NCBI RefSeq assembly: GCF_000215105.1
Contig: NC_015588.1
Coordinates: 868,001 to 932,000, forward strand
Reading direction: 5' to 3'
DNA: 64,000 nt
DNA from: Isoptericola variabilis 225
GTDB taxonomy: Bacteria; Actinomycetota; Actinomycetes; Actinomycetales; Cellulomonadaceae
The position numbers were made by a program, and so were the translations under genes. The first letter of the stretch is position 1. Every line of letters begins with the position of its first letter. The notes beneath the pieces were generated by a model, which searched no databases, had not been told where the DNA came from, and worked only from the letters and a program-made list of their open reading frames with translations. Below, one piece after another: positions 1 through 7,798 of this stretch.

Positions 1-1
1 C

Positions 2-523
2 GACTCCGCCGTGTTCCCGGGCCAACAGGGTGGCCCGCTCATGCACGTGATCGCCGCGAAGGCGGTCGCGTTCAAGGTCGCCGCGACGGACGGGTTCAAG
101 GACCGTCAGGAGCGCACGGTGCGCGGCGCGAAGATCATCGCCGAGCGCCTCTCGCAGCCCGACGTCGCGGGCGCGGGCGTCTCCGTCCTCACGGGCGGCA
201 CCGACGTCCACCTCGTGCTCGTCGACCTGCGGAACTCCGCGCTCGACGGCCAGCAGGCCGAGGACCTCCTGCACGACGCCGGCATCACGGTCAACCGCAA
301 CGCCGTCCCGTTCGACCCGCGCCCGCCGCGCGTCACCTCGGGTCTGCGCATCGGCACGCCGGCGCTCGCGACGCGTGGGTTCGGCGACGCCGAGTTCACC
401 GAGGTCGCCGACATCATCGCGACCGCGCTGCGCGACGGGGCGTCCGCCGACGTCGAGGGCCTGTCGGCGCGCGTCGCGAAGCTCACGGCCGACTTCCCGC
501 TCTACCCGGGGCTCGCCCAGTGA
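2..523 (+). CDS. glyA: Serine hydroxymethyltransferase, 3' part (5' end outside window)
   Basis: About 173 C-terminal codons of a PLP-dependent serine hydroxymethyltransferase, which interconverts serine plus tetrahydrofolate with glycine plus 5,10-methylene-tetrahydrofolate in the cytosol. The visible part opens with the family-typical [12 protein letters not shown] stretch and ends in the small C-terminal domain (...LYPGLAQ). The PLP-binding lysine lies upstream of the window. The frame runs in from the left edge without a start, so the gene is cut by the window and not broken. Its TGA overlaps the GTG start of folD by 4 nt, so the two are probably co-translated and both feed the one-carbon folate pool. 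Confidence 0.95.
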   Translation, partial: DSAVFPGQQGGPLMHVIAAKAVAFKVAATDGFKDRQERTVRGAKIIAERLSQPDVAGAGVSVLTGGTDVHLVLVDLRNSALDGQQAEDLLHDAGITVNRNAVPFDPRPPRVTSGLRIGTPALATRGFGDAEFTEVADIIATALRDGASADVEGLSARVAKLTADFPLYPGLAQ

Positions 524-1404
524 CGGCGCAGAAGCTCGACGGCAAGGCGACCGCCGCGGCGATCAAGGACGAGCTGCGCACCCGGGTCGCGGCGCTGCGC
601 GAGCGCGGCGTCGTGCCCGGGCTCGGCACGCTGCTCGTCGGGGACGACCCGGGCTCGCAGTGGTACGTCGCGGGCAAGCACCGCGACTGCGCCGAGGTCG
701 GCATCGAGTCGATCCGCGAGGACCTGCCCGCCGACGCGACGCAGGAGGAGATCGAGGCCGCGGTGCGCCGGCTCAACGAGGACCCCGCCTGCACGGGGTT
801 CATCGTCCAGCTGCCGCTGCCCAAGGGCATCGACACCAACCGCGTGCTCGAGCTCGTCGACCCGGCCAAGGACGCCGACGGCCTGCACCCGACCAACCTC
901 GGCCGGCTCGTGCTGCGCGTGGGCGACGAGATCGACTCGCCGCTGCCCTGCACGCCGCGCGGCATCATCGAGCTCGTCGAGCGGCACGGGGTGTCGCTCA
1001 AGGGCAAGGAGGTCGTGGTGCTCGGCCGCGGCGTGACCGTGGGGCGGCCCATCGGGCTGCTGCTCACGCGCCGCGCGGTCAACGCGACGGTGACGCTCAC
1101 CCACACGGGGACGCAGGACCTCGCGGGGCTCGTGAAGCGGGCCGACGTCGTCGTCGCGGCCGCGGGCGTCAAGGGGCTCGTGACGGCCGACATGGTCAAG
1201 CCCGGCGCGGTGCTCGTCGACGTCGGCGTCTCGCGCGAGACCGACCCGGAGACGGGCAAGTCGCGCGTCGTCGGCGACATCCACCCCGACGCGCTCGAGG
1301 TGGCCGGCTGGTACTCGCCGAACCCCGGCGGCGTCGGGCCCATGACCCGCGCCATGCTGCTGGCCAACGTCGTCGAGACGGCCGAGCGCCTCTCGGCGAA
1401 GTAG
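520..1404 (+). CDS. folD: Bifunctional methylene-THF dehydrogenase / methenyl-THF cyclohydrolase
   Basis: 294-aa FolD, of normal length. It oxidises 5,10-methylene-THF with NADP and hydrolyses the product to 10-formyl-THF. Expected catalytic positions are visible: Tyr49 and Lys53 in SQWYVAGK, Gln97 in FIVQLPLP, Asp120 in DADGLHP, and a PGGVGPMTR motif near the C-terminus. The GTG start at 520 overlaps the glyA stop (GTGA), which fixes the start by translational coupling. The stop codon TAG (1402-1404) is not in ordinary sequence: it is part of the first copy of a 20-nt tandem repeat that continues downstream. Confidence 0.97.
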   Translation: MTAQKLDGKATAAAIKDELRTRVAALRERGVVPGLGTLLVGDDPGSQWYVAGKHRDCAEVGIESIREDLPADATQEEIEAAVRRLNEDPACTGFIVQLPLPKGIDTNRVLELVDPAKDADGLHPTNLGRLVLRVGDEIDSPLPCTPRGIIELVERHGVSLKGKEVVVLGRGVTVGRPIGLLLTRRAVNATVTLTHTGTQDLAGLVKRADVVVAAAGVKGLVTADMVKPGAVLVDVGVSRETDPETGKSRVVGDIHPDALEVAGWYSPNPGGVGPMTRAMLLANVVETAERLSAK

Positions 1405-1587
1405 CGCACGATCCGCCGAGGTAGCGCACGATCCGCCGAGGTAGCGCGTTCTCGCTCGAGGTAGCGCACGGGGAGGGCGCGCGCTCGAATGAATCGGTCG
1501 CTGCGCTCCCTCTGCTCTCGCGCGCACCCTCCCCGTGCGCTACCTCGCGGGCCGGGGCGCTACCTCGGCAGATGGTGCGCTCCCTCG
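1401..1587. repeat. Mirror array 1: tandem GTAGCGC units followed by inverted units, 20-nt period
   Basis: Four direct units start at 1401, 1421, 1441 and 1461; the first two are identical 20-mers (GTAGCGCACGATCCGCCGAG). Three inverted units (GCGCTACCTCG or GCGCTCCCTCG) start at 1537, 1557 and 1577, again exactly 20 nt apart. The arm 1457-1484 pairs with 1520-1547 over 27 of 28 positions, so transcription would give a strong long hairpin. The folD stop codon is the TAG of the first unit. Because 20 is not a multiple of 3, successive units place TAG in all three frames. The region 1405-1670 holds no gene. Confidence 0.85.
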
Positions 1588-1670
1588 CGGGCGGGAGCGA
1601 TGAGTCCCGGCGGGCGCCGGCGTCGTACCTCCAGAGCCCTCGACCGGCGAGGGCGCCGAAGGAGGCAGTC

Positions 1671-2153
1671 ATGGTGTCCGTACGCACCCACCTGTGGTTC
1701 GGCAACGACCGGGCGCACGAGGCGGCCGAGTTCTACGCGAAGCACATCCCGGGCTCGTCGGTCGGGCGGATCATCACGGCGCCGGAGGGCATCCCGGACG
1801 TCGCGCCGGGCGCCCCGTTCATCGTCGAGTTCACCGTCGCCGGCCTGCCCGTGATCGGCCTCAACGCCGGCCCCAACTTCCAGCTGGACGAGGCGTTCTC
1901 GTTCTACCTCGACGTCGAGACGCAGGACGAGGTGGACCACTTCTGGGAGGTCCTCACGTCCGACGGCGGCGAGCCCGGCCCGTGCGGCTGGTGCAAGGAC
2001 AAGTTCGGCGTCAGCTGGCAGGTCATCCCGAAGCGGCTCGAGGAGCTGTGCGGCGACTACACGACCGAGGCGAACATGCGCGCGACGCAGGCGATGCTGC
2101 AGATGGGCAAGATCGACATCGCCGCCCTGGAGGCCGCGTACCGCGGTGAGTGA
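1671..2153 (+). CDS. VOC-family (PhnB / 3-dmu-9_3-mt type) protein
   Basis: 160 aa, of the vicinal-oxygen-chelate fold often named PhnB or 3-demethylubiquinone-9 3-methyltransferase-like. It opens with THLWFGNDRAHEAAEFY, the beta-alpha opening of this family, and contains the family-typical CGWCKDKFGVSWQ block. Members are usually small dimeric proteins of unknown substrate, and the methyltransferase name is not evidence of activity. The ATG at 1671 is chosen because GGAGG (1660-1664) sits just upstream. A longer frame from 1572 runs through the repeat array and is not credible. It lies between folD and an exonuclease, with no functional clue from context. Confidence 0.85.
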   Translation: MVSVRTHLWFGNDRAHEAAEFYAKHIPGSSVGRIITAPEGIPDVAPGAPFIVEFTVAGLPVIGLNAGPNFQLDEAFSFYLDVETQDEVDHFWEVLTSDGGEPGPCGWCKDKFGVSWQVIPKRLEELCGDYTTEANMRATQAMLQMGKIDIAALEAAYRGE

Positions 2154-2180
2154 GGCTCGCCACGCACGGCGGTGACCCGG

Positions 2181-2201
2181 CACCCCGGCGTCGTCGGGGT
2201 G
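2181..2201 (+). terminator. Short GC hairpin, possible terminator
   Basis: CACCCCG (2181-2187) pairs with CGGGGTG (2195-2201) around a 7-nt loop, 27 nt after the VOC gene stop and 16 nt before the exonuclease start. There is no T-tract, so it may be a weak terminator or chance in GC-rich DNA. Confidence 0.3.
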
Positions 2202-2217
2202 TGGTGGGATAGCCCGC

Positions 2218-3030
2218 GTGCTGACCGTCGCCACCGCCAACGTCAACGGGATCCGCGCGGCCTTCCGCCGTGGCATGGAGGCCTGGATCGCCGCCCGCAC
2301 GCCCGACGTCCTGCTGCTGCAGGAGTGCCGCGCGCCCGACGACCTCGTGCGCGAGCACCTCGACGGCTGGCACGTCGTGCACCAGGCGTGCGAGCTCAAG
2401 GGCCGCGCGGGGGTCGCGATCGCGTCGCGGCTGCCGCTGCGCGCGGTGCGCGTCGGCCTCGGCGGCTACGGCCCGGCGGACGTCCCCGAGCCGCCGGGCG
2501 ACACCGGCCGGTGGATCGAGGCCGACGTCGAGCTGCCCGACGGCGACCTGCTCACCGTCGTCTCGACGTACATCCACTCCGGGACCGCGGGCACGCCGAG
2601 CATGGACGCCAAGTACGCCTACCTCGACAAGGTCACGGCCCGCATGACCGAGCTCGCCGCGGCCGAGCACCCGGCGCTCGTCGCGGGCGACGTCAACATC
2701 GCGCACCGCACCGTCGACATCGCGAACTGGAAGGGCAACCTCAAGAACGCGGGCTTCCTGCCCGAGGAGCGCGCCTACGTCGACCGCTGGCTCGACGAGC
2801 TGGCCTGGACCGATCTCGGGCGGGCGCACGGGGGAGAGGGCCCGGGCCCGTACACGTGGTGGTCGTGGCGCGGCCAGTCGTACACCAACGACCGCGGCTG
2901 GCGGATCGACTACCAGCTCGCCAACCCGGTGCTCGCGCCGCGCGCGGTCAAGGTCGAGGTCGACCGCGCCCCGACGTACGAGGCGCGCTGGAGCGACCAC
3001 GCGCCCGTGGTGGCCACGTACGACCTCTGA
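2218..3030 (+). CDS. xthA: Exodeoxyribonuclease III (AP endonuclease family)
   Basis: 270-aa Mg-dependent exonuclease III / AP endonuclease of the endonuclease-exonuclease-phosphatase fold, acting in base excision repair: cuts 5' of abasic sites and removes 3' blocking groups. Motifs in order: TANVNGIRAA (Asn8), LLLQECRAP (Glu36), a YIHSGT loop, GDVNIAHRTVD, YTNDRGWRIDYQLA and the C-terminal SDHAPV with the catalytic His. Length is normal. GTG at 2218 is the only sensible start before the first core strand (LTVATANVNG). No strong Shine-Dalgarno is seen, so the mRNA may be leaderless or very short-leadered. Confidence 0.93.
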   Translation: MLTVATANVNGIRAAFRRGMEAWIAARTPDVLLLQECRAPDDLVREHLDGWHVVHQACELKGRAGVAIASRLPLRAVRVGLGGYGPADVPEPPGDTGRWIEADVELPDGDLLTVVSTYIHSGTAGTPSMDAKYAYLDKVTARMTELAAAEHPALVAGDVNIAHRTVDIANWKGNLKNAGFLPEERAYVDRWLDELAWTDLGRAHGGEGPGPYTWWSWRGQSYTNDRGWRIDYQLANPVLAPRAVKVEVDRAPTYEARWSDHAPVVATYDL

Positions 3031-3092
3031 CACGCCGCCGTCGCCGGCCGTCCGCAGGCCGAGGTGAACGTGTGATGCACACAGCCGGGCCT

Positions 3093-3136
3093 GTTCACCT
3101 TCTCGTGACCTTCGGTCCGGCGCCGCTTCACCCGCC
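3093..3136 (+). promoter_or_regulatory. Candidate PHO box (11-nt direct-repeat units) before the Na/Pi transporter
   Basis: GTTCACCTTCT (3093-3103) and CTTCACCCGCC (3126-3136) resemble the GTTCACC-type 11-nt units bound by PhoP in actinomycetes. They lie exactly 33 nt apart, three units in phase. The unit between (CGTGACCTTCG) is a weaker match. AGGTGAAC at 3062-3069 is the inverted complement of GTTCACCT. Position upstream of a phosphate transporter fits, but the match is partial. Confidence 0.35.
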
Positions 3137-3211
3137 GCTGCTCTACTCGCCGTCGTACGAGGAGCGCACGGGGCGCCGACCGGGTGCCCACCCTCACGAC
3201 GGGAGCACCCG

Positions 3212-4468
3212 ATGACCGACGTCATCACGCGGACGTCCGCGGAGCCGGCCACCACCCCCGCCCCGGCAGGCACGTCCGGGCAGACGCCCACGGCACCCCG
3301 GCTGGTCAGCCCGTTCGAGCGTCTGGGCCTGCGCGGCCGGGCGCTGCGGACGGCCAACCGGCTGGGCGTCGTCGCCGGCGTCTACCTCCTCATCACGGCC
3401 GTCAACCTCATCGGCTCGGGCTTCAAGACGGCGACGGGCGACTCGGCCGAGAGCCTCTTCGCGTTCGCGTCGAACCCGTTCGTCGCGCTCATGGTGGGCA
3501 TCCTGTTCACCGCCGCGGCCCAGTCGTCGTCGACGACGACGTCGGTCACCGTGGGCCTCGTCGCCGGCGGCCTGCCGATCGAGATCGCGATCCCGATGCT
3601 GCTCGGCGCCAACGTCGGCACGACGCTCACCAACACCCTCGTGAGCCTGGGCGCGGCCCGCGACCGCGTCGCCTTCCGCCGCGCGTTCTCGGCCGCGACG
3701 GTCCACGACTTCTTCAACCTCATCGCGGTCGCGATCTTCCTGCCGCTCGAGCTCGGGTTCGACGTGCTCGAGCGCAGCTCGGCGTGGGTCGCGGACCAGA
3801 CGTCAGGCTCCGACGGCGGTCTCTTCGCGGCCGTCTTCGGCGGCCTCGGCGGCGTGATCTCCGCCGGCACCAAGCCGCTGTCCGACGCCGTCAAGCACGG
3901 GACGGAGCTCATCCCCGGCGCCTGGCACGGCATCGTCATGATCGCGCTCGGCGTGGCGCTCATCCTCGCCGTCATCAGCTTCCTCGGGACGCTCCTCAAG
4001 GTGCTCATGGTCGGCAGGGCGGCGACCGTCCTGCACGCCGCCATCGGCCGCGGCCCGGTCTCGGGCGTCGCGAGCGGCGCGGCCGTGACCGTCATGGTCC
4101 AGTCGTCCTCGACCACGACGAGCCTCATGATCCCGCTCGCGAGCTCGGGCGCCTTCTCGCTGCGCGAGATCTACCCCTTCACGGTCGGGGCCAACATCGG
4201 CACGACGATCACGGCCCTCATCGCGGCGTTCGCCTTCACGGGCGCGGAGGCCGAGGTGGCGCTCCAGGCGGCCTACGTGCACCTGCTCTTCAACGTCTAC
4301 GCCGCACTGGTGATCTTCTGCCTGCCCGGGATCCGCGAGCTGCCGCTGCGCGCCGCGACGTGGCTCGGCACCGTGGCGAGCATCAACAAGCTCTGGGCCG
4401 CCGCCTGGGTGCTCGGCGTGTTCGTCCTCGTGCCGGCCGCGCTCATCGGTGCGACCGTGGTGTGGTGA
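3212..4468 (+). CDS. Na/Pi cotransporter family protein
   Basis: 418-aa integral membrane sodium-phosphate cotransporter (PF02690-type, NptA-like) with two inverted homologous halves. Each half carries the signature QSSSTTTS, at residues 104-111 and 297-304, within multiple hydrophobic segments. The N-terminal ~45 residues are Pro/Thr-rich and cytosolic-looking. Many bacterial relatives have a C-terminal PhoU-like domain; this one lacks it and instead overlaps a small coiled-coil gene. Start ATG 3212 has GGGAG upstream. Possible PHO boxes precede it. Substrate is inferred from family. Confidence 0.92.
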   Translation: MTDVITRTSAEPATTPAPAGTSGQTPTAPRLVSPFERLGLRGRALRTANRLGVVAGVYLLITAVNLIGSGFKTATGDSAESLFAFASNPFVALMVGILFTAAAQSSSTTTSVTVGLVAGGLPIEIAIPMLLGANVGTTLTNTLVSLGAARDRVAFRRAFSAATVHDFFNLIAVAIFLPLELGFDVLERSSAWVADQTSGSDGGLFAAVFGGLGGVISAGTKPLSDAVKHGTELIPGAWHGIVMIALGVALILAVISFLGTLLKVLMVGRAATVLHAAIGRGPVSGVASGAAVTVMVQSSSTTTSLMIPLASSGAFSLREIYPFTVGANIGTTITALIAAFAFTGAEAEVALQAAYVHLLFNVYAALVIFCLPGIRELPLRAATWLGTVASINKLWAAAWVLGVFVLVPAALIGATVVW

Positions 4469-4755
4469 CGACCGACCGACCGGGCGAGGACGCCGTCCCC
4501 TCCGTCGAGGAGCAGCTCGAGCAGATCCTGCGCGAGGCCGAGGCCCGCGTCGCCGAGCTGCGCCGTCGCCTCGAGGAGCACCGCCGCGAGGCGGCCCAGC
4601 ACGCCGAGGTCGACCGGCTGTCCGAGCACCTCGCCGCCGCGACCGTGCGGTGGAGCGAGGTGCGCGGCTTCTTCGACGAGGTGATCACCGAGCTGCGCGC
4701 GCCCGACGCCGCGGCGCCCGAGCCGACGTCGGACCCGGACGCCCGCGAGCACTGA
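4465..4755 (+). CDS. Small coiled-coil protein coupled to the Na/Pi transporter
   Basis: 96-aa protein that I do not recognise as a named family. It begins at a GTG overlapping the transporter stop (GTGA, 4465-4468), so it is probably translationally coupled. The middle (about residues 15-60) is highly charged with heptad-like spacing (EEQLEQILREAEARVAELRR), suggesting a long helix or coiled coil. The C-terminal tail is Pro/Ala/Asp-rich. Inference: it may take the place of the helical PhoU-like domain that many Na/Pi cotransporters carry in cis. The long frame from 3184 that contains it is mostly a shadow of the transporter gene. Confidence 0.7.
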   Translation: MTTDRPGEDAVPSVEEQLEQILREAEARVAELRRRLEEHRREAAQHAEVDRLSEHLAAATVRWSEVRGFFDEVITELRAPDAAAPEPTSDPDAREH

Positions 4756-4785
4756 CACCCGCGCCGGCCGTCCGTGGAGGCGGAG

Positions 4786-6021
4786 CTACGCGGCGGGGGC
4801 CGACGGCGGGGCGAGGAGGAAGCCGGGCGCCCGCAGCCCGGCGTCGTCGAACGCCTGCTGCACGGCCGCGACGACGGCGTCCACGTCCCCGGCGCGCACG
4901 AGGGCGATCGCCGACCCGCCGAAGCCGCCGCCCGTCATGCGCGCGCCGAGCGCACCGGCCGACGTCGCGGCCTCGACGACGAGGTCGAGCTCGCGCGCCG
5001 ACACCTCGTAGTCGACCCGCAGCGACGTGTGCGACGCGAGCATGAGCGGGCCGACCTCGTCGACCTTGCCCGCGCGCACGAGCTCCGCGAACTCGGCCGT
5101 GCGCGCGATCTCCGTCACGACGTGCTGCACGCGACGGCGCAGCACGCCGTCCGGGTCGTGCTCGGCCAGCGCGTCGAGCGCCTCGGGCAGGCCCTCGGCC
5201 GGGACGTCGCGCAGCGAGTCGAGGCCCAGGAGGGCGGCGGCCTTCTCGCACGCCGCACGCCGGGCGGCGTACTGGCCGTCGACGAGCGCGTGCTCGGCGC
5301 GCGTGTCCACGACGAGCAGCGCGAGGCCGGCGGCCTCGAGGTCGAACGGCACCCGGGTGGCCGACTCGAGCGGCGACAGGCCCGGCCGGCAGTCGAGCAG
5401 CAGCGCGTGGCCCTCGGTGCAGCGCAGCGACGCCGCCTGGTCCATGCCGCCGGTCGGGGCGCCCGCGATCTCGTTCTCGGCGCGCACGCACGCGGCGGCG
5501 AGCTCGGCGCGCCCCGCGTCGTCGTCGGCCAGTCCCAGGCCCGCGACGTCGTCGAGCGCCACGGCGACCGCGCACTCGAGCGCGGCCGACGACGACAGGC
5601 CCGCGCCGAACGGCACGCACGAGTCCACGACGGCGTCGAAGCCGGGCACCTGGTGCCCCGCCCGGCGCAGGGCCCACGCGACGCCCGCGACGTACGCGCC
5701 CCAGCCGCTCACCGCGCCGGGCGCGACCTCGGACAGGCGCGCGGTCCATGTCTCGCCCGGCGCCTGCGCGGACGCGAGCCGCACGACGTCGTCGTCGCGC
5801 CGGCGCAGCGCGACGTACGTGCGGTGCGGCAGGGCGATCGGCAGGGCGAGGCCCCCGTTGTAGTCGGTGTGCTCCCCGATGAGGTTGACCCGGCCCGGCG
5901 CCGACCACACGCCGTCGGGCGCACCGTCGTCGGAGGCGCCGAACGCGTCGGCGAACAGGGCGCGCACGCGGCGTGCGCCCTCGTCGGCGGGCCAGGACTC
6001 GAGCCAGTCAGGGGACGTCAT
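4786..6021 (-). CDS. galK: Galactokinase
   Basis: 411-aa GHMP-family galactokinase: phosphorylates alpha-D-galactose to galactose-1-phosphate, first committed step of the Leloir pathway. Signatures: galactokinase motif GRVNLIGEHTDYNGG (about 43-57), ATP-binding GHMP loop VPFGAGLSSSAALE (136-149), and a late MTGGGFGGSAIAL loop. ATG at 6021 (MTSPDWLESW) precedes the usual N-terminus; an upstream frame to 6072 reads unlikely sequence. No galT or galE is adjacent, so the pathway genes are scattered. It converges with the coiled-coil gene at a 30-nt gap. Confidence 0.95.
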   Translation of the reverse strand: MTSPDWLESWPADEGARRVRALFADAFGASDDGAPDGVWSAPGRVNLIGEHTDYNGGLALPIALPHRTYVALRRRDDDVVRLASAQAPGETWTARLSEVAPGAVSGWGAYVAGVAWALRRAGHQVPGFDAVVDSCVPFGAGLSSSAALECAVAVALDDVAGLGLADDDAGRAELAAACVRAENEIAGAPTGGMDQAASLRCTEGHALLLDCRPGLSPLESATRVPFDLEAAGLALLVVDTRAEHALVDGQYAARRAACEKAAALLGLDSLRDVPAEGLPEALDALAEHDPDGVLRRRVQHVVTEIARTAEFAELVRAGKVDEVGPLMLASHTSLRVDYEVSARELDLVVEAATSAGALGARMTGGGFGGSAIALVRAGDVDAVVAAVQQAFDDAGLRAPGFLLAPPSAPAA

Positions 6022-6081
6022 GGCGGACAGTATCCCGTGCACCGGCCGGTGCCCGCGGACGTCTGCCCGCACTGAGACGCC

Positions 6082-7227
6082 TCAGCGCGAGACCGGCTGG
6101 ATCCCCAGCTGCATGCCCGCGAGCCCGCGGGACCGGGACGCGAGGGAGCGCGCGACGTCGCGCAGGACGCGCGCACCGGCCGACTCGGGGTCGGCCAGGA
6201 CGACGGGCGTGCCGTCGTCGCCGGCCTGCCGGACCGCGACGTCGAGCGGCACCTGGCCGAGCAGCGGGACGTCGGTCCCGACGGCGGCCGAGAGCCGCTC
6301 GGCGACCCGGCGCCCCCCGCCCGAGCCGAACACCTCGAGCCGCGTGCCGTCGGGCTGCTCGAGCCACGACATGTTCTCGACGACGCCGACGACGCGCTGC
6401 GAGGTCTGCGTGACGACCGACCCGGCACGCTCGGCGACCTCCGCGGCCGCGGCCTGCGGCGTCGTGACGACCACGATCTCGCTGCCCGGCAGGAGCTGCG
6501 CCACCGAGATCGCGATGTCGCCGGTCCCGGGCGGCAGGTCGAGCAGGAGCACGTCGAGGTCACCCCAGAAGACGTCGGCGAGGAACTGCTCGAGCGCGCG
6601 GTGCAGCATCGGGCCGCGCCACACGACGGGCTGGCCCTGCGGCACGAACATGCCGATCGAGACCACCTTGACGCCGTGCTCGATCGGCGGCAGGAGCATC
6701 GAGTCCACGCGCGTGGGCTGGCGGTCGACTCCGAGCATGCGCGGGATCGAGAAGCCGTAGATGTCGGCGTCGACCACGCCCACCGACAGCCCGTCGGCGG
6801 CCATCGCGGCCGCGAGGTTCGCCGTGACCGACGACTTGCCGACGCCGCCCTTGCCCGACGCGATCGCGTACACCTTGGTCAGCGAGCCGGGCTGCGCGAA
6901 CGGGATGACCGGGTCGCCCGTGCCGCCGCGCAGCCGCGAGCGCAGCGCCTGACGCTGCTCGGGCGTCATCACGCCGAGGTCGACGTCGACGCCGGTCACG
7001 CCGTCGAGCGCGCCGACCGCGGCGCTCACGTCGCGCACCAGCGTGCCCTTCATGGGGCACCCCGCGACCGTGAGGTCGACGCCCACCGTGACCCGTCCGC
7101 CGTCGTGCACGTCGACCGAGCGCACCATGCCCAGGTCGGTGATCGGACGCCGGATCTCGGGGTCGACGACGGAGGCGAGCGCCGCGCGGACGCGCGCGGC
7201 GAGGTCGGGCGAGCCGGTGGTCGTCAT
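6082..7227 (-). CDS. mrp: Mrp/NBP35-family Fe-S carrier ATPase
   Basis: 381-aa P-loop ATPase of the Mrp/ApbC family, thought to carry or transfer Fe-S clusters to apoproteins in the cytosol. An N-terminal DUF59/MIP18-like domain (about 7-100, with VDPEIRRPI and Cys57 in AGCPMK) is followed by the MinD-like ATPase domain. The deviant Walker A SGKGGVGKSS lies at about 124-133, then VDADIYGFS and LLLDLPPGTGD. Its start at 7227 is followed on the coding strand by normal core sequence. No suf genes are adjacent, although sufE-like and rhodanese genes occur at 61 kb. Confidence 0.93.
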   Translation of the reverse strand: MTTTGSPDLAARVRAALASVVDPEIRRPITDLGMVRSVDVHDGGRVTVGVDLTVAGCPMKGTLVRDVSAAVGALDGVTGVDVDLGVMTPEQRQALRSRLRGGTGDPVIPFAQPGSLTKVYAIASGKGGVGKSSVTANLAAAMAADGLSVGVVDADIYGFSIPRMLGVDRQPTRVDSMLLPPIEHGVKVVSIGMFVPQGQPVVWRGPMLHRALEQFLADVFWGDLDVLLLDLPPGTGDIAISVAQLLPGSEIVVVTTPQAAAAEVAERAGSVVTQTSQRVVGVVENMSWLEQPDGTRLEVFGSGGGRRVAERLSAAVGTDVPLLGQVPLDVAVRQAGDDGTPVVLADPESAGARVLRDVARSLASRSRGLAGMQLGIQPVSR

Positions 7228-7282
7228 GCCTCGATCCTACGGACCGCGGCGGGCGGCCCCGGACCGCGCGGGGGCGGGCGCC

Positions 7283-7798
7283 TCAGCGCGGGCGGTCGCG
7301 CTCGCCGTCGGCCGGGGCGCCCCGCTCACGCTCGGTGATCTCCTCGAGCAGGTTGCGGATCTCGGAGCGCACGAAGTCGCGCGTCGCGACCTCGCCCAGC
7401 GCGATGCGCAGCGACGCCATCTCGCGGGCCAGGTACTCGGTGTCGGCGAGGTTCCGCTCGGCGCGCTGGCGGTCCTGCTCGGCGGTGACGCGGTCGCGGT
7501 CGTCCTGACGGTTCTGCGCGAGCAGGATGAGCGGCGCGGCGTACGAGGCCTGGAGCGACAGCATGAGGGTCAGCGCGGTGAACCCGTTCGCCGCGGAGTC
7601 GAAGCGCAGCGGCTCGGGCCCCCAGGAGTTCCAGGCGAGCCACACGGCGCAGAACACCGTGAGGTAGACCAGGAACCGCGCGGTGCCCAGGAACCGCGCG
7701 ATCGCCTCGGCCGCCTTGCCCGCCGCGTCCTTCTCGACCCGGGGGCGGGGGATGAGGGAGCGGCGGATCTCCTTCGGCTGGTCGAGCGGGTCAGCCAC
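7283..7798 (-). CDS. DUF1003 membrane protein
   Basis: 171-aa protein of the DUF1003 family. A basic N-terminus is followed by two hydrophobic segments (about 38-60 and 70-95), the first containing VYLTVFCAVWLAWNSWG and the second SLQASYAAPLILLAQNRQDDRDR, a block typical of DUF1003. The C-terminal half is a charged, probably helical cytoplasmic region. Function is unknown. It overlaps the upstream MgtE-N/CBS gene by 8 nt, which implies one operon; this pairing is common in actinobacteria, so a link to magnesium or other divalent cations is plausible but unproven. Confidence 0.9.
   Translation of the reverse strand: MADPLDQPKEIRRSLIPRPRVEKDAAGKAAEAIARFLGTARFLVYLTVFCAVWLAWNSWGPEPLRFDSAANGFTALTLMLSLQASYAAPLILLAQNRQDDRDRVTAEQDRQRAERNLADTEYLAREMASLRIALGEVATRDFVRSEIRNLLEEITERERGAPADGERDRPR

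Noticed and set aside
1489..1854. Small plus-strand ORF in the repeat region
   Set aside because: Built from the mirror array and overlapping the VOC gene; Arg/Ser-rich with no family features.
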